From contig CALFSV010000049.1 of NCBI GenBank assembly GCA_937916485.1, positions 1-55,231 on the forward strand: 55,231 nucleotides of DNA. The letters run 5' to 3'. The translations under genes were made by a program, and so were the position numbers. Under the pieces are notes generated by a model. The model did no database searches, was not told where the DNA came from, and saw nothing but the letters and a program-made list of their open reading frames with translations. Each line of letters begins with the position of its first letter. The first letter of the stretch is position 1. Below are positions 8,404-16,362 of the stretch, piece after piece. Source of the stretch: an uncultured Paracoccaceae bacterium (GTDB lineage Bacteria; Pseudomonadota; Alphaproteobacteria; Rhodobacterales; Rhodobacteraceae).

Positions 8404-9333
8404 ATGCTCAGCCAGATCAAAGGTCTGCACCACGTCACCTCGCTTGCCTCATCGGCGCGCGAAAACAATGCGTTCTTCACCAATGTGCTGGGCCTGCGCC
8501 GGGTCAAGAAGACCGTCAACTTTGACGCCCCCGATGTCTACCACCTTTATTACGGGGACGAGGCCGGATCGCCCGGCACTGTCATGACCTACTTCCCCTT
8601 CCCCCACGCCGCACGCGGCAAACGGGGCACGGGCGAGGTTGGCACCACGTCCTTTGTCATCCCCCAGGGCACCGCCAAAAGCTGGGCCGAGCGTCTGGGC
8701 ACCTTTGACATTGCCAACGTCTCTCAGGATGTCCGCTTTGGCGAAACCCGTGTGTTGTTCGACGGCCCCGATGGCGATCGCTTTGCCCTGATCGAAAAGG
8801 ACGACGACCGGGCGCCCTGGACCGGCAACGGGATTGGCGCGGACATGGGTATTCGCGGGTTCCACTCGGCCGATATGCGGCTGCGCGACGGTGGCGCCTC
8901 GTCTGAGCTGCTAACCTTCATGGGCTATGAAAAGCTTGAGACAGAGGGCAACGTCACCCGCTTTGCCGTACCCGGCGGAAACGATGCCAACATCATCGAC
9001 ATCGAAACCCTGCCAGAGGTCGGTCACGCCGGTCAGGGCGCGGGTTCTGTCCACCATATCGCCTTTGCCGTCGAAAACCGTGCCCGCCAGTTGGAGGTCC
9101 GCGAGGCCCTGATCGATACCGGCTGGCAAGTGACCCCGGTGATCGACCGCGACTACTTCTGGGCGATCTATTTCCGCACACCCGGCGGCGTTCTGTTCGA
9201 AGTGGCCACCAACGAGCCCGGCTTTGACCGGGACGAGGATACCGCACATCTGGGCGAGGCGCTCAAACTGCCGTCCCAGCACGAGCATTTGCGGGCGCGG
9301 CTGGAAAAGCTGCTTGAGCCGATCGAGGGCTGA
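8404..9333 (+). CDS. VOC-family ring-cleaving dioxygenase (MhqO-like)
   Basis: 309-aa glyoxalase/bleomycin-resistance/extradiol dioxygenase-fold protein with two tandem VOC halves. The first starts IKGLHHVTSLASSARENN and the second contains AGSVHHIAFAVENR, with the C-terminal EVATNEPGF supplying a metal-ligand glutamate. Length and layout match the MhqO/PcpA-like putative ring-cleaving dioxygenases. It is followed two bases later by an alpha/beta hydrolase, the same pairing as mhqO-mhqD in Bacillus, where these respond to quinones. Substrate here is inferred only. Confidence 0.82.
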   Translation: MLSQIKGLHHVTSLASSARENNAFFTNVLGLRRVKKTVNFDAPDVYHLYYGDEAGSPGTVMTYFPFPHAARGKRGTGEVGTTSFVIPQGTAKSWAERLGTFDIANVSQDVRFGETRVLFDGPDGDRFALIEKDDDRAPWTGNGIGADMGIRGFHSADMRLRDGGASSELLTFMGYEKLETEGNVTRFAVPGGNDANIIDIETLPEVGHAGQGAGSVHHIAFAVENRARQLEVREALIDTGWQVTPVIDRDYFWAIYFRTPGGVLFEVATNEPGFDRDEDTAHLGEALKLPSQHEHLRARLEKLLEPIEG

Positions 9334-9335
9334 GC

Positions 9336-9929
9336 ATGGCCTATCACGCAGCCAGAACCGAAGGGGCGCCCGGCGCGCCCCTTTTCCTCACCTTCCACGG
9401 CACCGGCGGGACCGAAGCACAGTTTCACGGCTTTGCCAGCGAGGCCCTCCCCGGAGCGCATGTGACCTCGCCCCGCGGCGATGTCAGCGAACATGGGGCG
9501 TTGCGCTACTTTCGCCGCACGGGCGAGGGCGTCTACGATATGAACGACCTTGCTGCCCGCACCGCAGCGATGGCGGCGTTCATCAAGGACGAGGTCAGCC
9601 GGACCAAAGCCCCCCAGGTGCTGGGAATGGGCTATTCGAACGGGGCCAACATTCTGGCCAGTGTCGCGCTGACGCAGCCCGATCTGGTCGATGACCTGAT
9701 CCTGCTTCATCCGCTGATCCCCTGGACGCCTGTGCCGCAGCCCGGCCTGAAGGGTCGCCGCATCCTGGTGACGGCAGGTGAGATGGACCCGATTTGCCCC
9801 GCCCCGATGACGCGGGCGCTGATCGACTATCTGATTGCGCAAGGCGCAGAGGTGACCCAGCTTTGGCACCCTGGCGGCCACGAAATCCGGCCCGAAGAGG
9901 TGGATGCCATCCGCGCCTTTGTAAGCTGA
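9336..9929 (+). CDS. alpha/beta hydrolase, carboxylesterase/phospholipase type (MhqD-like)
   Basis: 197-aa cytoplasmic serine hydrolase. The oxyanion segment is FHGTGGTEAQF, the nucleophile elbow GMGYSNGAN, the acid lies in AGEMDPICP and the catalytic histidine in PGGHEIRPEE. It belongs to the COG0400-like group that includes MhqD. It starts two bases after the dioxygenase stop and ends three bases before the opposing creatininase gene, so the convergent units abut without room for a dedicated terminator. Confidence 0.82.
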   Translation: MAYHAARTEGAPGAPLFLTFHGTGGTEAQFHGFASEALPGAHVTSPRGDVSEHGALRYFRRTGEGVYDMNDLAARTAAMAAFIKDEVSRTKAPQVLGMGYSNGANILASVALTQPDLVDDLILLHPLIPWTPVPQPGLKGRRILVTAGEMDPICPAPMTRALIDYLIAQGAEVTQLWHPGGHEIRPEEVDAIRAFVS

Positions 9930-9932
9930 CGA

Positions 9933-10727
9933 TCAGAACGGCGGGCGCACCGGCTCAAACCCATCAAGCGGGTGCGCCTCGATCTTGCGGATCAGGTCGA
10001 TCACGTCGTCGACCATCTTGTCTGCCGTAGCCTTGCCCTTTTCGGCCGTCGCCAGATTCGCCTCTCCGACGACGCCGTTTGGGTTCACGTCCGAGGCGAT
10101 CCAGCCGTAGGCTACCGGCCCGATGGGTGAAATCGGCCCCGTTTCAGCGGTCGAGCGGAAATCCTGTGCCTGCGACATGTCCACTGTTTCCGGGGCAAAG
10201 TGCAGGATCAGCGAGGTTTCAGCGTCGCCGCCGTGGATGCCATAGGTCTTTTCCTGATCGGAATAGACCCCCTCGGGCGTGCCGAAGGCGCCCCAGCCCA
10301 TCCGCACGCAGAACATGCCCGCCTGCACCCGCAACTCGCGGCTGACGATGGAATTCAGATCAACATTGCCGCCGTGACTGTTGAGGATCAGCATCTTGCG
10401 CACCCCGGCGCGGGCAACCGACAGGCCAATCTCGACCCAGGCCCTCATTGCCGTTTCCGCTGTGAGCGTTACAGTCCCCGCCGCCCACAAATGTTCGTTC
10501 GATTTGCCAACGGCCTGGACTGGCAGAATGCGGATATCGATGTCCTCTGGACACCGCTCTTTCAACATCGCCAGAAGGCCCTCGTTGATGATCGTATCGG
10601 TACCAACGGGCAGATGCGGTCCATGCTGCTCGATCGCGGCGGTTGGCAGGATGGCGATGGTGCGCATCGGATCGATGTAGCGATACTCGGTCGCGCGAAA
10701 GTCTTTCCAGTCACGACGAATCGTCAT
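9933..10727 (-). CDS. creatininase-family amidohydrolase
   Basis: 264-aa member of the creatininase/MftE/FAPy-deformylase superfamily. The metal-binding signature AIEQHGPHLPVGTD gives E33, H35 and D44, followed by LNSHGGNVDLN and GGDAETSL with a further glutamate ligand. Such enzymes hydrolyse cyclic or small amides (creatinine, formamidopyrimidines). ATG at 10727 overlaps the upstream reductase stop (ATGA); a longer open frame would run through that gene. Last gene of the eight-gene operon. It may open a ring or remove a formyl group from the imported compound. The substrate is not evident. Confidence 0.85.
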   Translation of the reverse strand: MTIRRDWKDFRATEYRYIDPMRTIAILPTAAIEQHGPHLPVGTDTIINEGLLAMLKERCPEDIDIRILPVQAVGKSNEHLWAAGTVTLTAETAMRAWVEIGLSVARAGVRKMLILNSHGGNVDLNSIVSRELRVQAGMFCVRMGWGAFGTPEGVYSDQEKTYGIHGGDAETSLILHFAPETVDMSQAQDFRSTAETGPISPIGPVAYGWIASDVNPNGVVGEANLATAEKGKATADKMVDDVIDLIRKIEAHPLDGFEPVRPPF

Positions 10728-11359
10728 TGGGTCTGCTCCTTCAATTGGGGCGCAGGCACCGTCGCGCCGATAAGCTTGTCCATTTGGGCGCGGACCTTGT
10801 CCAGATGCCGGGCCCGGCTGGCTTCGGTGGAACTGTCCATGAGGTAGTGGGCGGCAAACACTTTCTTGGCCTTGGGATGACACAACAGCCCGACACCCCG
10901 CAGCAGGGTTCGCCGCCCCGGTGCGCCGACAAAGCGGGTCAGCCACCAGCTTGCCCCGCAGGTGGTAAACACGCCCATCCGGGTGATCTGGTTCAGGGCG
11001 GGCCGGATGGTCTGGTTCTGCCCGTCCGGCATCAAAAAGGCGACATCGGGCAACAGTACCCGGTCCAGCCACCCCTTGAGGATCGCAGGCAAGCCGTACC
11101 ACCAAGTCGGATAAACAAAGATCAGGGTGTCGCACCATTCGACATCCGCACAGTAGCGGGCAACCGGGGCACGGTTGGCTGGGGCGTCCAGATAGCCCGA
11201 CCACTCGGGCGCGGTCAAAACCGGCTGAAACCCATCTGAATAAAGGCCGACCAGACGATAATCCGCCCCGGCATCCTGAAGCTTGGCCAGAACGATATCC
11301 CGGATGGCGGCGTTAAAGCTGCCTTCGGCGGGATGACTGTAGACGACAAGGGCCCGCAT
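10724..11359 (-). CDS. flavodoxin-fold NAD(P)H oxidoreductase (copy 2)
   Basis: 211-aa protein of the NAD(P)H:quinone oxidoreductase/KefF-like family. The N-terminal flavin phosphate loop is YSHPAEGSFNAAI. A second flavin-contacting region, FVYPTWWYGLPAILKGWLDR, is at about residues 81-100. It is paralogous to the adjacent upstream gene (VYPTWWYGLPAILKG versus VFPVWNFGYPAILKG), suggesting local duplication. Likely a flavin or quinone reductase supplying electrons to an operon partner. Its ATG overlaps the preceding stop (TGATG). Confidence 0.8.
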   Translation of the reverse strand: MRALVVYSHPAEGSFNAAIRDIVLAKLQDAGADYRLVGLYSDGFQPVLTAPEWSGYLDAPANRAPVARYCADVEWCDTLIFVYPTWWYGLPAILKGWLDRVLLPDVAFLMPDGQNQTIRPALNQITRMGVFTTCGASWWLTRFVGAPGRRTLLRGVGLLCHPKAKKVFAAHYLMDSSTEASRARHLDKVRAQMDKLIGATVPAPQLKEQTQ

Positions 11360-11940
11360 CAGAAGGCCGCCATTTCGGTGCTGACGCGGGCCAGAAACCC
11401 TTCGCGCTTGGCCTGCGTGGCATTGTTCATGTCATGCAGGGCGAGGTAACGGACCTTTTTGGCCTTGGTCACCCCCCAAACGGCCCGTTTGATCAGCTTG
11501 CGCGGGGGATCACCGGCCAGAAAGGCGCGCATCGGGGTTGCCCCGTAGGTGGTGATGGTTGCGATCTTTCGGATGTTATCAAGGCAAGGCTTCAGCCTCT
11601 CCTCGCCAAGTGTGAAGGAAACGCAGGGCAGGAACACCCGGTCAAAAAACCCTTTTAGGATAGCGGGATAGCCAAAGTTCCAGACCGGAAACACCAGGAC
11701 CAGCGCATCCGCCGCCCGCAGCCTGTCGACATAGCCCTGCACGGGCGCAGTGTTGATGGCCGTGTCGTGATAGTCCCGGCGTTCCTGAGCTGTCAGGATC
11801 GGGCTGAACCCTTCGGCATACAGATCACAATCGTCCACCTCCCAGCCCCCTTTGGCCAACGCCGACAAGGTCGCGCCATGCAGGGCGCTGGAAAAGCTTT
11901 CTTCACAGGGGTGGGCAAAGACGACAAGCGCGCGGGGCAT
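11359..11940 (-). CDS. flavodoxin-fold NAD(P)H oxidoreductase (copy 1)
   Basis: 193-aa relative of the following gene. The flavin-binding loop is FAHPCEESFSSAL and the second motif is FPVWNFGYPAILKGFFDR. It retains GFSPILTAQER, comparable to GFQPVLTAPEW in the neighbour. Two adjacent divergent copies may form a heterodimer or serve different steps. The start overlaps the FAD-linked oxidase stop (TAATG). No signal peptide, so cytoplasmic. Confidence 0.8.
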   Translation of the reverse strand: MPRALVVFAHPCEESFSSALHGATLSALAKGGWEVDDCDLYAEGFSPILTAQERRDYHDTAINTAPVQGYVDRLRAADALVLVFPVWNFGYPAILKGFFDRVFLPCVSFTLGEERLKPCLDNIRKIATITTYGATPMRAFLAGDPPRKLIKRAVWGVTKAKKVRYLALHDMNNATQAKREGFLARVSTEMAAF

Positions 11941-13346
11941 TACTCGGCCGCCTTTACCAGTCCCGGCCAGCTGTACATCTTGTCATAGGCCCAGTCGGGA
12001 TCATCCCAGGCAATCATCTTGCCGGGGTTGAGCAGGCCCTTGGGATCGGCTTGGCGCTTGAACTCCAATTGGCGCTGGTCCACCGCCTGCCGACCTCCTT
12101 CTTCCAGAGTGTAGCGGTGGGGGTTGAAGATCAGCGCCCCTTCGGCCTCATGCATCTTCACGATCTCGTCCAACCGCTCTTCGGTGGTGAATTTGACAAG
12201 GCTCAGGCCGCCCATGCCGACCTTACCTTCGTGCCGGGTCACTTCGATGTGCTGCAAGACCTCGGGGGCGAACATTGCCCTGATCTTTTCGACAAGGGCG
12301 ATCGGATCGGCACTACCATAGCCGACCTGCAGGTAGGTGATCGACGGATCAACCTTCAGCGCCCGAAGGGTTGTGTGGTTCCAGCCATATTCAAAGACCG
12401 GGCCGGGGTCGCGCGGCCAGTCGTTGTCGTCGGAACGATAGATGACATTTGCCGTGGGATAGTGGCCGGTGAAGGTCGTGAAGCCATCCATTGCATGGGG
12501 CGCAACCATGAGGGCGACCACCGCATCGGTCGCCTCGACATGCGGCGCGACGCGCTGGAAGTAGTCCTTGGCAATCGGCGCCTCGAACACCGTCGCCAGC
12601 TTGATCAGCAGACCGTCGCGCGAAGCCAGATCGTAGGAATACTGCAATGCCTCTTTGAAATCTGGAAAGGTGACGAACAGGCCAATCCAATCGTATGCGG
12701 GGGCAAGCGGGATTTCGATCTCTGTGATGATACCGTTGGTGCCGTAAGCGTGGCTGACCCTGTGCAGGTCTTCTCCAGTGATCTCGATGGCGCGAGGCTC
12801 TGCCTCCATCGTGACGACGCGCAGGCGAATGATGTTGCCGACGTCCCGCAGCGATCCCCAACGAACCGATCCAACGCCACCGGACCCCCCGGCGATAAAG
12901 CCCCCGATGGTGGCCGTCGCCCAGGTGGACGAGAACATGCGGATCTCTTGCCCGCTATCGGCCTTGCAAGCCGCGTCGAGATCCTTGAGCAGGCAACCCG
13001 GCTCAACGATCACCCGGCCGGGGTGGATTTCCTTTACGGCGTTCATCTTGTGCAGGTGCAGGATACACCCACCCGCCAAGGGCATGGCCTGCCCATAGTT
13101 TCCAGTCCCCGTGCCTCGGGTCGTGACGGGCACGTAATGGGCATAACAGACCTTGAGAACCTCGATCACCTCGGCCTCGGTCTTGGGCGAAACGGCGAAA
13201 TCCGCCACAACGCCGTCCAGCCGGTCCTTGAGAACCGGGGAGTACCAAAAGAAGTCGCGGCTTTTGGCCCGGACAGAGGCCGGGTTGGTATCAATATCCA
13301 GATGCGACAGGGCGGCCTTGGCGGCCTCGATATTGGCTTTGGTCAT
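11940..13346 (-). CDS. FAD-linked oxidase (GlcD/PCMH-type)
   Basis: 468-aa flavoprotein with an FAD-binding PCMH domain (VPVTTRGTGTGNYGQAMP, PGRVIVEPGC, then WATATIGGFIAGGSGGVGS at about 151-169) and a C-terminal FAD-oxidase domain ending ...LLNPGKMI. The PPGP-like P-loop of the family is recognisable. Relatives include glycolate oxidase GlcD and D-lactate or alkyldihydroxyacetonephosphate-type enzymes, which oxidise 2-hydroxy acids. It lies between the amidohydrolase (4-bp overlap) and the two reductases, so it probably oxidises a breakdown product of the imported substrate. Confidence 0.82.
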   Translation of the reverse strand: MTKANIEAAKAALSHLDIDTNPASVRAKSRDFFWYSPVLKDRLDGVVADFAVSPKTEAEVIEVLKVCYAHYVPVTTRGTGTGNYGQAMPLAGGCILHLHKMNAVKEIHPGRVIVEPGCLLKDLDAACKADSGQEIRMFSSTWATATIGGFIAGGSGGVGSVRWGSLRDVGNIIRLRVVTMEAEPRAIEITGEDLHRVSHAYGTNGIITEIEIPLAPAYDWIGLFVTFPDFKEALQYSYDLASRDGLLIKLATVFEAPIAKDYFQRVAPHVEATDAVVALMVAPHAMDGFTTFTGHYPTANVIYRSDDNDWPRDPGPVFEYGWNHTTLRALKVDPSITYLQVGYGSADPIALVEKIRAMFAPEVLQHIEVTRHEGKVGMGGLSLVKFTTEERLDEIVKMHEAEGALIFNPHRYTLEEGGRQAVDQRQLEFKRQADPKGLLNPGKMIAWDDPDWAYDKMYSWPGLVKAAE

Positions 13347-14617
13347 GCGGTCCTCATCAGGGGGTCGAGGGTGCTGTAATCAGGTAGGGTGCGATCAATG
13401 GCCCGCCCCCCGCGTAGGACGATCCGGTCGGACTGTGGGCGGGAAAACAGCTCTGTCCAGCTGCGGCCGCGGCAGATCACCAGATCAGCGGGGGCCCCGG
13501 GCGCAAGGCTGGGGGCGTCAAAGCCGCAGGCGGCGGCGGGGTTGGTCAGGAAGGCGTGGGTCCAGTCGGGATCGGCATGGTCAAGATGCCCGATCCGCGT
13601 GGCCTCTCGCATCACTTCGATCATGTCCATATCGCCGTAGGCGTAGAACGGATCGCGGGTGTTGTCCGAGGCAAAGGACACCGGGATGCCCCTTGCCTTC
13701 ATCTCGTGGACCAGCGTGATCCCTCGGTTGCGGGGGGTACGCCCCTGATGTCGGTCTTGCAGGTAGAGGTTGCACATCGGCAGGCTGACAACATGCAAAC
13801 CGGCCATGGCGACAAGGTCGAGGGTCGCCAAAGCTTCGGCCTCTGGCATGGTCGAGAGCGAACACAGATGGCCCACGATCACCGGCGCTTCAAAGCGCAT
13901 GTCGAGCACCTTCTGCGCAACGGCGGCAAGGCTGTTGGACATCGGGTCCATCGTCTCGTCCGAGTGGAAATCGACCGACAACCCATGATCGAGGGCGAGG
14001 CCAAAGAAATCATCCAGCTGGCGGGGCAGTTCAGGGTTGGGAAAGCTGACCATGCCCAACACTCCGCCTGCCTTGGCAACCCGTTCTGCCGTTGCGACAA
14101 ACGGACCATCCCGGGTAACGCTGTCACAGGCAACAAGACAGGCCGCCTGAAGGTCTATCCGTCCGGCCCATTCGGCGCGGACCTGTTCAAACAACGGCCA
14201 GCTTATCGCGTCCTGTGGCGGGCCGGAATCAAGGTGGGTCCGGATCGCCCTTGTGCCATGTGCGTAGGCGGTCTGAAGCGAAAACTCCATCCGCGCCCGA
14301 ACATCCTCGCCCCCCCAGCGGGCCGAGGAATCCCCGCGAACCGCGCTTATGGCGCCGTCAAAAGTGCCATCGGGATTTGGGCTGCGGCCCCAGATGTGCC
14401 CCTTGTCCAGATGGGTGTGCATGTCGACAAAGGCGGGGAAGGCCATTGCCCCCTTCATGTCGACGGCGTCGACCAACGCATCGTCTTCGGCAATCTTGCC
14501 GTCTTTGACGGTCAGGCTGATCCGCACAAGTTCGTCTATCTGGCCCACAAGGCAACCGGGCACAGTAAGGTTATCCAGCCGGAAGGCGGTCGCCGCCGGC
14601 AGCTTCATGAAATTCAT
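13343..14617 (-). CDS. cytosine deaminase-like metal-dependent amidohydrolase
   Basis: 424-aa TIM-barrel amidohydrolase. Metal and catalytic motifs are DMHTHLDKGHI (HxH), DFHSDETMDP, IVGHLCSLS and SFASDNTRDPF (terminal Asp). This pattern is closest to CodA/COG0402-type cytosine or isoguanine deaminases, but the substrate loop cannot be assigned. ATG at 14617 lies two bases after the permease stop; an ATG at 14608 is an alternative. Its place between an importer and oxidoreductases suggests deamination or hydrolytic ring opening as an early catabolic step. Confidence 0.82.
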   Translation of the reverse strand: MNFMKLPAATAFRLDNLTVPGCLVGQIDELVRISLTVKDGKIAEDDALVDAVDMKGAMAFPAFVDMHTHLDKGHIWGRSPNPDGTFDGAISAVRGDSSARWGGEDVRARMEFSLQTAYAHGTRAIRTHLDSGPPQDAISWPLFEQVRAEWAGRIDLQAACLVACDSVTRDGPFVATAERVAKAGGVLGMVSFPNPELPRQLDDFFGLALDHGLSVDFHSDETMDPMSNSLAAVAQKVLDMRFEAPVIVGHLCSLSTMPEAEALATLDLVAMAGLHVVSLPMCNLYLQDRHQGRTPRNRGITLVHEMKARGIPVSFASDNTRDPFYAYGDMDMIEVMREATRIGHLDHADPDWTHAFLTNPAAACGFDAPSLAPGAPADLVICRGRSWTELFSRPQSDRIVLRGGRAIDRTLPDYSTLDPLMRTA

Positions 14618-14619
14618 TT

Positions 14620-15492
14620 CTATTCTCGTTTCAGCGCACTCTCGTGCCAATTGCGTAGGGCCAGGTGACTGATCAGCGAGGTGATGGAAAAGATCACCAC
14701 ACCCGTAAGCGCAATCAGCAAAAGAGCTGCAAACATGCGCGGGATGTTCAGACGGTAGCCCGCTTCAAGGATGCGGTAAGCCAGCCCCGTCCCGATCCCG
14801 CCGGTGCCCGCCACATACTCGGCCACCACGGCACCGATAAGGGCAAGGCCCCCAGCGATCCGAAGACCCCCAAGGAAGTACGGCAGGGCAGAGGGCAGTT
14901 GCAGATACCGCAGGCGCTGCCAGCGGCTGGCCTTGTAGATCGACATCAGGTCGCGCAGGTTATGGTCCGCCGATTTGAGGCCAAGGGTCGTGTTGGCCAG
15001 GATCGGAAAAAACGCCACGATCCAGGCGCACAACAAAAGGCCGACCATCCGGCTTTCGATGTAGATGAAGATCAGCGGCGCAATCGAGACGATCGGCGTC
15101 ACCTGAAGGATCACGGCAAAAGGCGAAAAAGACATCTCGGCAAAGCGGCTTTGGGTGAACAGAACAGCAAGGCCGACACCGCCCAGAATCGCCACGGTCA
15201 GGGCCAGCAGCGTGATCTGAAGCGTCACAAGCAGCGATTGGAACAGGGTGACTCGATCCTCGAACAGGGTCTGCACCACCAGACCGGGGCCGGGCAGGAT
15301 GTAATGAGGGATCTCGTTCCAGACGACGATGCGGTCCCACCACCAGATCGCAAGGCTCAGGACAACGACGGGCACGACCCATTTGGCAATGGCCTCGATC
15401 CGCTGGGCGCGGGCAAAGCGTTCTTCGTCCGCGTCAAAGATCGGTCCTGATCCGGTCTCGGACGTGGTGGCCTGGGTTTCGGCTATGGTCAT
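14620..15492 (-). CDS. ABC transporter permease (SsuC/ThiX-like)
   Basis: 290-aa inner-membrane permease with about six helices and the conserved EAA loop (IYKASRWQRLRYLQLPSALPYFLGGLR, at about residues 185-211). It belongs to the nitrate/sulfonate/taurine/pyrimidine-precursor importer class. The unusually long hydrophilic N terminus (about 35 residues) precedes the first helix at VVPVVVLSLAIWWWDRI. ATG at 15492 overlaps the ATPase stop (TGATG). Works with the ATPase and the NMT1-like binding protein just upstream. Confidence 0.9.
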   Translation of the reverse strand: MTIAETQATTSETGSGPIFDADEERFARAQRIEAIAKWVVPVVVLSLAIWWWDRIVVWNEIPHYILPGPGLVVQTLFEDRVTLFQSLLVTLQITLLALTVAILGGVGLAVLFTQSRFAEMSFSPFAVILQVTPIVSIAPLIFIYIESRMVGLLLCAWIVAFFPILANTTLGLKSADHNLRDLMSIYKASRWQRLRYLQLPSALPYFLGGLRIAGGLALIGAVVAEYVAGTGGIGTGLAYRILEAGYRLNIPRMFAALLLIALTGVVIFSITSLISHLALRNWHESALKRE

Positions 15493-16292
15493 CAGTGGAC
15501 CTCCCCTGGAGCGAGCGTGCTCATGAGTGTGTCGGAAGTCTCGCGTGCGACGGCGGCATACTCGGGCGACGTGCGCCAATCGATGCCCCGCGGATAGGGC
15601 GCGTCGATCTTGATCTCTTTGATGATCCGGCCCGGGCGGGCGGCCATCACCATGATCCTGTCAGACAGGAACACGCTCTCAAATACGGAATGGGTGACAA
15701 AGATCACCGTCGCCCCGGTCTTGGCCTTGAGAGACAGAAGATCGTCGTTCAGCTTTTGACGCGTAATCTCGTCCAGCGCAGCAAAGGGCTCGTCCATCAG
15801 GATGAGGCGGGGGTTGGTGACAAGGGCGCGGGCAATGGACACCCGCATCTTCATCCCGCCGGACAACTCGCGCGGGTAGCTGTCGGCAAACTTTTCAAGC
15901 CCGACAAGGGCAAGCACTTCGTGGATCCGGTCCTTGACCGAACTGTACGACTGTCCGCGTAACCGAAAGGGCAACCAGACGTTTCGGGCAACGGTCGTCC
16001 ATGGCATCAAGGTCGGTTCCTGGAACACCACGCCAAGGTCGTCCTTGCCCTGCCCCCCTTCCCAATTGATGCGACCCAGCGAGGGGCGCATAAGCCCGGC
16101 AATCAGGCGCAGGGCTGTGGACTTGCCACAGCCAGAAGGCCCCAGAAGCGAGATAAAGTCGCCTTCATTCACGTTCAGCGACATCTTACGCAGCGCCACG
16201 ACACCACCGTTGAAGGTCTTGTCGACGGACTGCATCTGAAGAACAGCCGGGCGGTTGCCCATGGGGGCAACGATACGATCGTGGGCGGTCAT
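15492..16292 (-). CDS. ABC transporter ATP-binding protein (SsuB/ThiZ-like)
   Basis: 266-aa ATPase with Walker A GPSGCGKST, Q-loop VVFQEPTLMPW, signature LSGGMKMRVS, Walker B LILMDEPFAALD and switch His in VTHSVFES. The sequence type matches nitrate/sulfonate/pyrimidine importers. ATG 16292 follows GGAGAGG; an extension to 16421 runs into the intergenic hairpin and binding-protein gene. It is separated from the binding-protein gene by a 70-bp gap with a stem-loop, consistent with higher expression of the binding protein. Confidence 0.92.
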   Translation of the reverse strand: MTAHDRIVAPMGNRPAVLQMQSVDKTFNGGVVALRKMSLNVNEGDFISLLGPSGCGKSTALRLIAGLMRPSLGRINWEGGQGKDDLGVVFQEPTLMPWTTVARNVWLPFRLRGQSYSSVKDRIHEVLALVGLEKFADSYPRELSGGMKMRVSIARALVTNPRLILMDEPFAALDEITRQKLNDDLLSLKAKTGATVIFVTHSVFESVFLSDRIMVMAARPGRIIKEIKIDAPYPRGIDWRTSPEYAAVARETSDTLMSTLAPGEVH

Positions 16293-16320
16293 GACCTCTC
16301 CTGATCGGGTCGGATGAGTA

Positions 16321-16344
16321 GGGCCAGCCCGCTTCGGGCTGACC
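16321..16344 (-). promoter_or_regulatory. intercistronic stem-loop between binding protein and ATPase genes
   Basis: CCAGCCCG (16324-16331) and CGGGCTGA (16335-16342) form a GC-rich hairpin of about seven pairs with a three-base loop. Such hairpins after a binding-protein gene commonly stabilise the upstream mRNA or partly terminate transcription, giving excess binding protein. The role here is inferred from position. Confidence 0.45.
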
Positions 16345-16362
16345 CATATGACGCAGTGCGGG

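Noticed and set aside
12051..13379. 442-codon open frame antisense to the FAD-linked oxidase
   Set aside because: Shadow frame; the minus-strand frame carries the FAD-binding motifs and overlaps its neighbours in operon style.
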